In this document: positions 1 to 5,807 of the stretch, in pieces
Layout: every line of letters begins with the position of its first letter
Position numbering within the stretch: the first letter of the stretch is position 1
Assembly: GCA_946611525.1 (NCBI GenBank)
Contig: CAMODS010000091.1
Span: 1 to 5,814 of the forward strand
From: an uncultured Lachnospiraceae bacterium
Lineage (GTDB): Bacteria > Bacillota > Clostridia > Lachnospirales > Lachnospiraceae
Direction: 5' to 3'
DNA: 5,814 bases
Translations under genes and position numbers: made by a program
The notes under the pieces: model-generated
What the model was told of the DNA's origin: nothing
Databases searched by the model: none
What the model saw: only the letters and a program-made list of their open reading frames with translations

Positions 1-55
1 TATATACATTTGACGTCGGTTTTACATTAGTCTTTTTTGCTGTTTTTGAGCTCAT
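1..55 (-). CDS. Start of an unidentified gene, cut by the window edge
   Basis: On the minus strand an ATG at 55-53 opens a stop-free frame to base 1, giving MSSKTAKKTNVKPTSNVY. A GAGGAG ribosome-site-like sequence lies upstream (about 71-76) but about 12 bases from the ATG, which is longer than ideal. The stretch is Lys/Thr/Ser rich and polar, as in the cytosolic N-terminal tail of many membrane or regulatory proteins, but 18 residues cannot assign a family. It follows the dehydratase gene in the same direction about 70 bases downstream with no strong terminator between them, so it may be the next gene of a surface-polysaccharide operon. That role is inferred from position only. Confidence 0.5.
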   Translation of the reverse strand, partial: MSSKTAKKTNVKPTSNVY

Positions 56-83
56 GTTATGATAAATCTCCTCTTTTCTTAAA

Positions 84-136
84 GATCCTTCGCTTCGCTC
101 AGGATGACAGGCGGATCCCTTCCACTCAGGATGACA
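84..136. repeat. Two tandem units of a dispersed intergenic repeat
   Basis: CTCAGGATGACA occurs exactly at 98-109 and again at 125-136. Each copy is preceded by a related GATCC-CTTC segment (GATCCTTCGCTTCGCTC at 84-100, GGATCCCTTCCACTC at 113-127), so there are two degenerate units of about 25 bases. The first unit can fold through ATCCT (85-89) and AGGAT (101-105). From memory, this kind of sequence is scattered between genes in many Clostridia genomes; no function is known to me. The second unit runs into the 3' end of the dehydratase gene. Confidence 0.7.
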
Positions 137-2009
137 TCTGTGGATGGTAGGTATCTACTATCTCTGCCACAATATGCTTGATATCTTCGGACTCGGACCT
201 GCTGGCCTCATCCAGCCTTTTAAGCTGCTCTAAAAACACCTCATCATCCATTTCGATGGGCTTTCCTATATATATCAGCTTGTTGGCTGTCTCAGTCATG
301 CCCTCTTCGTCCATAAGAAGCTCCTCAAAAAGCTTTTCTCCGGGACGAAGTCCGGTATAAACAATCTGTATGTCCACATCAGGAGTATAACCCGAAAGCT
401 TGATCAGATTTCTGGCCATATCATCGATCCTCACCGGCTCTCCCATATCAAGCACAAATATCTCTCCACCGTGGGCATAATATCCTGCCTGCAAAACAAG
501 AGAAACCGCCTCGGGAATAGTCATAAAGTATCTGATGATATTTTTATCCGTCACCGTCACAGGTCCGCCGGCCGCGATCTGCTTTTTAAACAGGGGGATA
601 ACACTGCCATTTGAACCAAGCACGTTTCCGAAACGAACTGCCACAAAGTCAGTCCCGGGATGTCTGCGGTTTTCCATCTGTATCACCATCTCGCAGAGAC
701 GCTTGCTGGCTCCCATAAGATTGGTGGGATTTACGGCCTTGTCAGTGGAGATCAAAAGGAACTTTTTAACTCCTGCATTTGCTGCAGCCTCTGCCAGCTT
801 ATAGGTACCCATAACGTTATTTTTAATAGCCTCATTGGGGCTGTCCTCCATCAGGGGCACATGCTTATGGGCAGCGGCATGATAGATCATGTCCGGCTTG
901 TACTTTTCCAAAACTGCATTTACCCTGTTGGTATTTCTCACGGAACCTATAAGTGTCACCAGATTAAGATCGGGATGCTCCGCGATAAGCTCCTGCTGTA
1001 TGGCATAGGCGTTGTTCTCATATATATCAAAGATGATAAGCTGCTTAGGCTCCGATGCCGCTATCTGACGACACAGCTCAGAACCAATGGAGCCGCCGCC
1101 TCCTGTAACCATCACCACCCTGCCACTGATATGTGCCAGGATCTCATCATTATTTACATGGATCTCATCCCTGCCCAAAAGGTCAGTGATATCAACATCC
1201 TTAAGGGTTGATACAGATACATCGCCATTAATAAGCTGGTAGATCGCCGGCACAGCTTTAAGTGCCGCCCCTGTCTCCTTGGCGATATTTAAGATCTCAC
1301 TCCTGTCCTTGGGATCTGCAGAGGGAATGGCGTAAATGATCCTGTTAATGCCGTACTTTTTCACCATATCCGGGATATCGTAGCGGCCGCCAACGATAGG
1401 AACGCCCTCTAAGGACCTGCGCCACTTGTTGGCGTTGTCGTCTATAACACAGCAAATGCTGCCACCCAACTCATCGGAAAGCTGGATCTCCTTTATGATG
1501 TTACGACCGGCAGCACCGCCACCGATGATCATGATCCTCTCTCCGTTTTCAGAATGATGTCTGAACCTGGAAAAATAGAGTCTAACTACCCTGTAGGACA
1601 GTCTGATGCCCACACAGCAGATGAAATTCATGATGAAGGTAAGAAAGAAAAAACTCCTGGGAAGGTGAATATGCAGGATCCACGCCTCTATGTAGATCAC
1701 CGGGACTAAAGCCAAAAAGCATCCCACAGCCCTTATTACCTCCATGACGCCCGCATATCTCCATATACTGTGATACAGCCTGAAAATATAGTACATCACA
1801 AGGAAAGTAAAGATATATATGGGCAGGTAGGAAAGCATGGTCTCCACATAGCCCGACTCTATTGTTGAAAATGCAGAAAAATCAAATCTCACCCAAAGTG
1901 CAGCCAATGCACAAAGCACCATGGCAGCCACATCAAGCGATGCCACCCCCACAGCCCGAAGCATTCTGGGGAAAATAGTTTTTTTGTATTCATCAGTGAA
2001 AATAAGCAT
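126..2009 (-). CDS. Membrane-bound nucleotide-sugar 4,6-dehydratase (CapD/PglF/WbpM family)
   Basis: 627 residues, the usual length for the large, membrane-anchored class. Four hydrophobic segments lie at about 19-41, 59-78, 92-112 and 118-138. A first Rossmann-like domain follows with GGGAAG at 163-168, then the catalytic extended-SDR domain with the NAD-binding motif TGGGGSIGSE (302-311), HAAAHKHVPLME (377-388) and STDKAVNPTNLMGASKR (421-437). Here the usual SDR Tyr-x3-Lys reads Met432-x3-Lys436, the Ser-Met-Lys arrangement described for WbpM-type enzymes. Known members convert UDP-GlcNAc to its 4-keto-6-deoxy derivative on the cytosolic face of the membrane, feeding bacillosamine, FucNAc or QuiNAc synthesis for capsule, O-antigen or protein glycans. 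The exact product cannot be read from sequence. The ATG at 2009-2007 has AGGGAG at 2015-2020, five bases upstream. The last codons and stop lie inside a dispersed repeat. Confidence 0.93.
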   Translation of the reverse strand: MLIFTDEYKKTIFPRMLRAVGVASLDVAAMVLCALAALWVRFDFSAFSTIESGYVETMLSYLPIYIFTFLVMYYIFRLYHSIWRYAGVMEVIRAVGCFLALVPVIYIEAWILHIHLPRSFFFLTFIMNFICCVGIRLSYRVVRLYFSRFRHHSENGERIMIIGGGAAGRNIIKEIQLSDELGGSICCVIDDNANKWRRSLEGVPIVGGRYDIPDMVKKYGINRIIYAIPSADPKDRSEILNIAKETGAALKAVPAIYQLINGDVSVSTLKDVDITDLLGRDEIHVNNDEILAHISGRVVMVTGGGGSIGSELCRQIAASEPKQLIIFDIYENNAYAIQQELIAEHPDLNLVTLIGSVRNTNRVNAVLEKYKPDMIYHAAAHKHVPLMEDSPNEAIKNNVMGTYKLAEAAANAGVKKFLLISTDKAVNPTNLMGASKRLCEMVIQMENRRHPGTDFVAVRFGNVLGSNGSVIPLFKKQIAAGGPVTVTDKNIIRYFMTIPEAVSLVLQAGYYAHGGEIFVLDMGEPVRIDDMARNLIKLSGYTPDVDIQIVYTGLRPGEKLFEELLMDEEGMTETANKLIYIGKPIEMDDEVFLEQLKRLDEASRSESEDIKHIVAEIVDTYHPQMSS

Positions 2010-2037
2010 AATGTCTCCCTAAATTACAATCTTATCT

Positions 2038-2066
2038 ATTATAGCCTATAATCATCCATAAGCCAA
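2038..2066 (-). promoter_or_regulatory. Sigma-A-type promoter for the dehydratase gene
   Basis: On the minus strand TTGGCT (2066-2061, 4 of 6 matches to TTGACA) is followed after 17 bases by a perfect TATAAT (2043-2038). The predicted start of transcription is near 2031, leaving a leader of about 22 bases that contains the ribosome site. Spacing and the -10 match are good; the call is by eye. Confidence 0.6.
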
Positions 2067-2100
2067 ATTATTTTTTCATCTTTTTAAATCACCCTCACTA

Positions 2101-2109
2101 TGTTATACT
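2101..2109 (+). promoter_or_regulatory. Extended -10 promoter for the sugar-binding-fold gene
   Basis: TGTTATACT carries the TGn extension directly before a -10 hexamer TATACT (2104-2109, 5 of 6). No good -35 is present at 17 bases (TTTTTA at 2081-2086), as is common for extended -10 promoters. Transcription would start near 2116, giving a leader of about 50 bases before the ATG at 2165. Confidence 0.5.
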
Positions 2110-2122
2110 TATTGTTAATAAG
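2108..2122. promoter_or_regulatory. Palindrome over the -10/start region, possible operator
   Basis: CTTATTGTTAATAAG is a perfect inverted repeat: 6-base arms CTTATT and AATAAG around GTT. It begins inside the -10 hexamer and covers the predicted start of transcription, where a bound repressor would block initiation. The arms are AT-rich and short, so chance is possible. No regulator can be named. Confidence 0.35.
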
Positions 2123-2164
2123 CCATACGGCGATGATCCAATAAACCAGATACCGGAGGATATG

Positions 2165-3031
2165 ATGGCTGAAAAAAAATCATCAGAAAAAAAGAAAAAG
2201 ATCGGGGTACTCTTTTCCACACATGAGAGTCTGTTTTATGACAGTCTTTTAGAAGGCATACAGGCGTATCTTGATGACTCATCATTTGATGGTGAGATCA
2301 TCTATGAGCGTACACCCTTTTCCGTAGAGGGCCAGTGCAAAAAGCTTCAGGAGTTTTCCAATATGGGACTTTCCGGTCTCATCTTCACTCCCATTGATAA
2401 TCCCGAGGTGTTAGAGCACTTGGTGCCATTTTATGATAAAAAGATCCCCATTGTGACCCTTAATACGGACCTGCCAAAATCAAACAGACTTGCCTTTGTG
2501 GGCAGTGATAACTATAAGTGCGGGCGGGCCTCCGGTGAGCTTTTGAATATGATCACCGCAGGCAGATGCGAGGTGGCCATAATTACAGGCTCCCGGGATT
2601 TTGTGGGACACGAGAGTCGTATCAAGGGCTTCAAGGATTACATCAAGGAGAATTGTCCCAAGATCCTCATCGAGGACGTGATAGAGTGTAAAAATGATGA
2701 TTACACAGCCTATGACATGACAAACCGTCTGCTTTTGGCACGGCCCACCCTAAGCGCACTGTACTTTACCGCCGGAGGCGCTGTGGGAGCCTGCAAGGCG
2801 CTTGAGCAGATGACGGTTCCCAGACATATTGCCGTGGTAGCCTTCGACCTTACGGCACAGACCAAGGTATACCTTAAAAAGGGACTCATCACTGCGGCTT
2901 TAGTCCAAAACCCTGTAGAGCAGGGCAAAAAGGCCATGGAAGTACTTTTAAAGAATATCACTGATAACACTGTTCCGGAATCGGACGAAATAAAATTCCC
3001 CGTAACGGTAATTCTACGGGAAATGGTATAA
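2165..3031 (+). CDS. Cytosolic LacI/RbsB-type sugar-binding-fold protein without DNA-binding domain
   Basis: 288 residues. After a short Lys-rich tail (1-12) the periplasmic-binding-protein type 1 fold starts at once with KIGVLFSTHESLFYDSLLEGI (from 12). It continues through PIVTLNTD (95-102), VGSDNYKCGRASGELL (112-127), ITGSRDFVGHESRIKGF (140-156) and ALYFTAGGAVGACKALEQ (198-215). The usual C-terminal part is ITAALVQNPVEQGKKAMEVLL (from 242) and FPVTVILREMV at the end. LacI-type repressors have about 60 residues of helix-turn-helix and hinge before this fold, and ABC-transporter binding proteins have a signal peptide; neither is present. A cytosolic ligand sensor is therefore inferred, with ligand and partner unknown. 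ATG codons occur at 2162 and 2165. GGAGGA (2155-2160) sits too close to the first, so the second is chosen. The gene stands alone between a divergent dehydratase gene and a shared terminator. Confidence 0.82.
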   Translation: MAEKKSSEKKKKIGVLFSTHESLFYDSLLEGIQAYLDDSSFDGEIIYERTPFSVEGQCKKLQEFSNMGLSGLIFTPIDNPEVLEHLVPFYDKKIPIVTLNTDLPKSNRLAFVGSDNYKCGRASGELLNMITAGRCEVAIITGSRDFVGHESRIKGFKDYIKENCPKILIEDVIECKNDDYTAYDMTNRLLLARPTLSALYFTAGGAVGACKALEQMTVPRHIAVVAFDLTAQTKVYLKKGLITAALVQNPVEQGKKAMEVLLKNITDNTVPESDEIKFPVTVILREMV

Positions 3032-3076
3032 TAGCTCCCCGTTAGCGAGGAACGAGCTCTACGGGGACTAATACCA
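3024..3076. repeat. Imperfect hairpin overlapping the binding-protein stop codon
   Basis: TGGTAT (3024-3029) pairs with ATACCA (3071-3076), TAG (3032-3034) with CTA (3068-3070), CCCCGT (3037-3042) with ACGGGG (3061-3066), and AGC (3044-3046) with GCT (3056-3058). The stop codon TAA (3029-3031) lies in the left arm. There is no T-run after it, so it is not itself a classic terminator; it could act on mRNA 3' stability. It shares TTAGCGA with the next hairpin, which suggests both derive from one repeat family. Confidence 0.55.
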
Positions 3077-3130
3077 AACTCTTAGCGAAATCAAGGCGAA
3101 GCCGTAGATTGAGCTTAGACGTTGTGGTAT
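3071..3130. repeat. Second imperfect hairpin, sharing an arm with the first
   Basis: ATACCA (3071-3076) pairs with TGGTAT (3125-3130), AAC (3077-3079) with GTT (3121-3123), TCT (3080-3082) with AGA (3117-3119), AGC (3084-3086) with GCT (3113-3115), AATC (3089-3092) with GATT (3107-3110), and GGC (3095-3097) with GCC (3101-3103) across a GAA loop. The ATACCA arm is the same one used by the preceding hairpin, so the two cannot both form their outer stems. With the first hairpin and the terminator, this fills the gap between the binding-protein gene and the tRNA. Confidence 0.5.
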
Positions 3131-3140
3131 AACAGATTTT

Positions 3141-3169
3141 AAAAAGACAGGCTGCATACCTGTCTTTTT
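3141..3169. terminator. Bidirectional Rho-independent terminator
   Basis: A perfect 11-base stem, AAAAAGACAGG (3141-3151) with CCTGTCTTTTT (3159-3169), closes a 7-base loop. The A and T ends give a U-run on either strand. On the plus strand it ends the binding-protein transcript about 110 bases after its stop. On the minus strand it lies 6 bases after the tRNA-Thr 3' end and would end both the tRNA transcript and any read-through from the AICAR transformylase/tmcAL unit. Confidence 0.9.
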
Positions 3170-3175
3170 ATATGA

Positions 3176-3248
3176 AGCTCCAAATCCGACTCGAACGGAC
3201 GACCCCTTCATTACGAGTGAAGTGCTCTACCAACTGAGCTATTGGAGC
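3176..3248 (-). tRNA. tRNA-Thr (anticodon CGU, reads ACG)
   Basis: The 73-base minus-strand sequence folds as a full cloverleaf. The acceptor stem is GCTCCAA/TTGGAGC and the D stem GCTC/GAGC, with GG in the D loop. The anticodon stem CTTCA/TGAAG carries the loop CTCGTAA (anticodon CGT), the variable region is 5 bases, and the T arm has the TTCGAGT loop. G1-C72 and C2-G71 agree with known threonine identity elements. The discriminator is U73. CCA is not encoded (the next bases are TCA), so it must be added by nucleotidyltransferase. The gene is 41 bases after the tmcAL stop in the same direction. Confidence 0.95.
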
Positions 3249-3258
3249 AGACTTGTAC

Positions 3259-3287
3259 ATTTTACTCTTTTAATTATGCAAAGTCAA
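3259..3287 (-). promoter_or_regulatory. Near-consensus sigma-A promoter for tRNA-Thr
   Basis: On the minus strand TTGACT (3287-3282, 5 of 6) and TAAAAT (3264-3259, 5 of 6) are separated by exactly 17 bases. Transcription would start about 3-4 bases before the mature tRNA 5' end at 3248, leaving almost no 5' leader. The -35 begins 2 bases past the end of the tmcAL stop codon, so the promoter just fits the gap. Confidence 0.75.
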
Positions 3288-3289
3288 GG

Positions 3290-4585
3290 TCACCTCACAA
3301 ACTTGCGGGTGTACTCCGTGGGAAAGGTGGTCTTTAGCCTGTCAGTGAGTATCGCGCGGTACAGATCAGCCGCATATACATCCTTTGACATCAAAACTTC
3401 TTTATCCTTTGAGTTTTTAGGGTCCTTTTTCATCTCCTGTGGTGATACGATAACCGGGATCTTAGATTTGGAATTGATCTCCGATAAAAGCTCCCTGCCT
3501 CCCGGGGAAAAAGCCAGCACGCGAAGATAGGGCGCATAGTCTTCTATCTTTAAAAGGTCAAGATCACTGTGATGCAGCCTCAGGACCAGATGTGTCAGCA
3601 CTCTCCTGATCCTGGAGTGGTTCAGATTTTTGGTCTTTAGATGATCCGCAAACTGGGTAAAGGTCACGTATTCATTGAGTTCGTTTAGTATACGGCGGGA
3701 GATGTCTTCATTACAGTCCATGTAGCCGGAAAGATCATCATGATATAAAAGTGCCTGATGCAGGATGAGCGACATGTCGTTGGGTCCCACCAGCATGTTT
3801 TTCCCGCAGTAGGTATTGAGCACCGGGACCTCGTTTTCCGGTATGAACATAGCCACACTGTCTCCGTTGATGCCATGCAGACGGTCACTGTCATCCATAA
3901 AGCTTTTCACACTCTCGTTTGAAGTGTCCTGCATCAGAAGCCTGCGGATAAAAGATGCCGAAGCAAAGCTTGCCGAATAGATGGCGGCATCATGGGATAC
4001 GCCCCGTCTGTGTATGGGATGAAGTCCCACCTCAGAGGTCCTGCCCAAAAGTGATCTGGTATAGGCAATGCCAAGGATATTGTTGGGGGCCTCCAAAAAC
4101 TTTGACAGGCGCTCCCGCTCCACAGGAATGTCCCAGTTGTCCACAATGGCATTGGCTCTGGCCTTGGCAAAGGGTATGCCTGATCTCAAGTATTTGTTGA
4201 GGCTGTCCTTGAAGCCATGGGGCTCATTTAAAAAGAAATCAGCCACCCTGATAAACATCTCGGGATCCTCGTCCTCACAGCCAAACATAAGGTCTGTCAC
4301 CACTCCGGTGGCAAGCAAAAGGCTCACTCCCGTCTCGGCAAAAACCTCGGCAGAGGCAGTTGATGCCACCACCGGCATCTCTATGACCAGATCGGCGCCG
4401 TTTTCTATGGCAAGGCGCGCCCTGGCGTACTTGTCGATGATGGCGGGCTCGCCGCGCTGGACAAAGTCACCGCTCATCACCACTACCACGCCCTCTGCGC
4501 CAAATTCATTTTTTGCCTTTTCTATCTGATATACATGTCCGTTGTGAAACGGATTGTACTCAGCAACCACGCCCATTATCCCCAT
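3290..4585 (-). CDS. tmcAL: tRNA(Met) cytidine acetate ligase (TmcAL, YlbM family)
   Basis: 431 residues with this start, close to the family's usual 400-415. The nucleotidyltransferase head opens with GVVAEYNPFHNGH, where the HxGH-like motif PFHNGH is at 11-16. It continues with VVVMSGDFVQRGEPA (about 34-48), DKYARARLAI, the APNNILGIAYTRSL block (166-179) and SASFIRRLL (209-217). The C-terminal part ends with a KDVYAADLYRAI motif typical of the family. Studied members use ATP and acetate to make N4-acetylcytidine at wobble position 34 of elongator tRNA-Met in the cytosol. Three in-frame ATGs lie at 4591, 4585 and 4576. AGGGGG (4593-4598) is 1 base from the first and 7 from the second, so 4585 is preferred. 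It follows the AICAR transformylase gene by 38 bases (4586-4623) and is probably co-transcribed with it. Confidence 0.92.
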   Translation of the reverse strand: MGIMGVVAEYNPFHNGHVYQIEKAKNEFGAEGVVVVMSGDFVQRGEPAIIDKYARARLAIENGADLVIEMPVVASTASAEVFAETGVSLLLATGVVTDLMFGCEDEDPEMFIRVADFFLNEPHGFKDSLNKYLRSGIPFAKARANAIVDNWDIPVERERLSKFLEAPNNILGIAYTRSLLGRTSEVGLHPIHRRGVSHDAAIYSASFASASFIRRLLMQDTSNESVKSFMDDSDRLHGINGDSVAMFIPENEVPVLNTYCGKNMLVGPNDMSLILHQALLYHDDLSGYMDCNEDISRRILNELNEYVTFTQFADHLKTKNLNHSRIRRVLTHLVLRLHHSDLDLLKIEDYAPYLRVLAFSPGGRELLSEINSKSKIPVIVSPQEMKKDPKNSKDKEVLMSKDVYAADLYRAILTDRLKTTFPTEYTRKFVR

Positions 4586-4623
4586 AGTCATACCCCCTGT
4601 GCAGATGGTGGTCTTTATCCTGC

Positions 4624-5802
4624 TTAATGATGGAACAGACGCAGGCCTGTAAATGCCATTACCATGTCGTATTTATCAGCTGTCTCTATCACGTTATCAT
4701 CACGGATGGAACCGCCGGGCTCGGCAACGTATTTGACGCCGGACTTATGGGCACGCTCGATGTTGTCACCGAAGGGGAAGAAGGCATCGGAGCCAAGGGT
4801 GACGCCGCTCATCTTATCAAGCCATGCGCGCTTTTGTTCGGAAGTAAACTGCGCCGGCTTTTCAGTAAATATGTTTTCCCATGAACCGTCACGCAACACA
4901 TCCATGTACTCGTCGCCGATGTAAAGGTCGATGGCATTGTCGCGGTCGGCACGACGGATGTCCGGCAAAAAGGGAAGGCCCAGCACCTGAGGTGACTGCC
5001 TTAACCACCAGTTGTCCGCCTTTTGGCCTGCCAGCCTGGTGCAGTGGATACGGCTCTGCTGTCCTGCTCCGATACCGATGGCCTGTCCGTCCTTTACATA
5101 ACACACGGAATTGGACTGGGTGTACTTTAAAGTGATCATGGAGATAGCCAGGTCGATCTTTGCCTGCTCCGTAAGCTCCTTGTTTTTGGTAACAATATTT
5201 GAAAAGAACTCATCGTCGATCACAAGCTCGTTTCTGCCCTGCTCAAAGGTGATACCAAAGACTTCCTTTCTCTCGATCTCTTTGGGCTCATAGTCCGGAT
5301 CGATCTCTATTACAGCATAGCCGCCCTTCTTTTTTGCCTTAAGGATCTCCAATGCCTCGGGCTCATAGCCGGGAGCGATGACACCGTCTGATACCTCGCG
5401 GGCGATGATCTTTGCGGTGGATACGTCGCAGGTACGCGACAGTGAGATGAAATCTCCGAAGGATGACATGCGGTCAGCACCGCGTGCACGGGCATAAGCG
5501 TTTGCGATGGGTGTAAACTCTATGTCCATGTCGTCCACCCAGTAAATCTTTTTTTCCACATCCGAAAGGGGCTGGCCAACTGCTGCTCCCGCAGGTGATA
5601 CATGCTTGAAGGATGTGGCTGCAGCCAGACCTGTGGCGCGGTCCAGTTCCCGGACCAGCTGCCAGCTGTTGAAGGCGTCCAGGAAATTGATGTAGCCGGG
5701 CTTACCGTTCAATACCTTGATAGGCAGCTCGCCCTCTTCCATGTATATGCGGGATGGCTTTTGATTGGGGTTGCAGCCATATTTGAGTTCCAATTCTTTC
5801 AT
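4624..5802 (-). CDS. purH: Stand-alone AICAR formyltransferase (PurH C-terminal domain only)
   Basis: 392 residues: only the transformylase half of PurH/ATIC, starting at the KYGCNPNQKP motif where that domain begins, with no IMP cyclohydrolase domain. It transfers a formyl group from 10-formyl-THF to AICAR, giving FAICAR in purine synthesis. Key positions match human ATIC as I recall it with a constant offset of 200: Lys66-His67 in TSFKHVSPAG (K266/H267), Asn231 in KYTQSNSVCY (N431) and Asp346 in FFPFGDN (D546). Human Arg207 is Lys7 here. Other matching blocks are ARGADRMSSFGDF (106-118), IGIGAGQQSRIHCTRLAG (242-259) and the C-terminal LRLFHH. The split enzyme is called PurV in some schemes. 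The ATG at 5802 has AAGGAGG (5808-5814) at 5 bases, so the gene is complete. A separate IMP cyclohydrolase gene is expected elsewhere, perhaps just upstream. Confidence 0.95.
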   Translation of the reverse strand: MKELELKYGCNPNQKPSRIYMEEGELPIKVLNGKPGYINFLDAFNSWQLVRELDRATGLAAATSFKHVSPAGAAVGQPLSDVEKKIYWVDDMDIEFTPIANAYARARGADRMSSFGDFISLSRTCDVSTAKIIAREVSDGVIAPGYEPEALEILKAKKKGGYAVIEIDPDYEPKEIERKEVFGITFEQGRNELVIDDEFFSNIVTKNKELTEQAKIDLAISMITLKYTQSNSVCYVKDGQAIGIGAGQQSRIHCTRLAGQKADNWWLRQSPQVLGLPFLPDIRRADRDNAIDLYIGDEYMDVLRDGSWENIFTEKPAQFTSEQKRAWLDKMSGVTLGSDAFFPFGDNIERAHKSGVKYVAEPGGSIRDDNVIETADKYDMVMAFTGLRLFHH

Positions 5803-5807
5803 TTTTT

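Noticed and set aside
84..109. Terminator after the dehydratase gene
   Set aside because: The ATCCT/AGGAT stem is only 5 bases with an 11-base loop and no proper T-run follows on the minus strand.
84..136. CRISPR-like repeats
   Set aside because: There are only two degenerate units of a known type of dispersed repeat, with no regular spacers.
660..1211. 183-codon plus-strand open frame inside the dehydratase gene
   Set aside because: It lies antisense to a well-supported SDR gene with clear motifs. Its translation resembles no family and has no good ribosome site.
2045..2161. Hidden helix-turn-helix upstream of the binding-protein gene
   Set aside because: The frame is open, but it has no ATG, GTG or TTG start, crosses both promoters, and its translation is rich in Ile, Pro, His and Phe with no helix-turn-helix pattern.
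2162..2164. First ATG of the binding-protein gene as start
   Set aside because: It is only one base after GGAGGA. The next ATG at 2165 has better spacing, and the difference is one Met.
4068..4529. 153-codon plus-strand open frame inside tmcAL
   Set aside because: Antisense shadow of a conserved coding region, with low-complexity Ser/Thr/Ala content and no known motifs.
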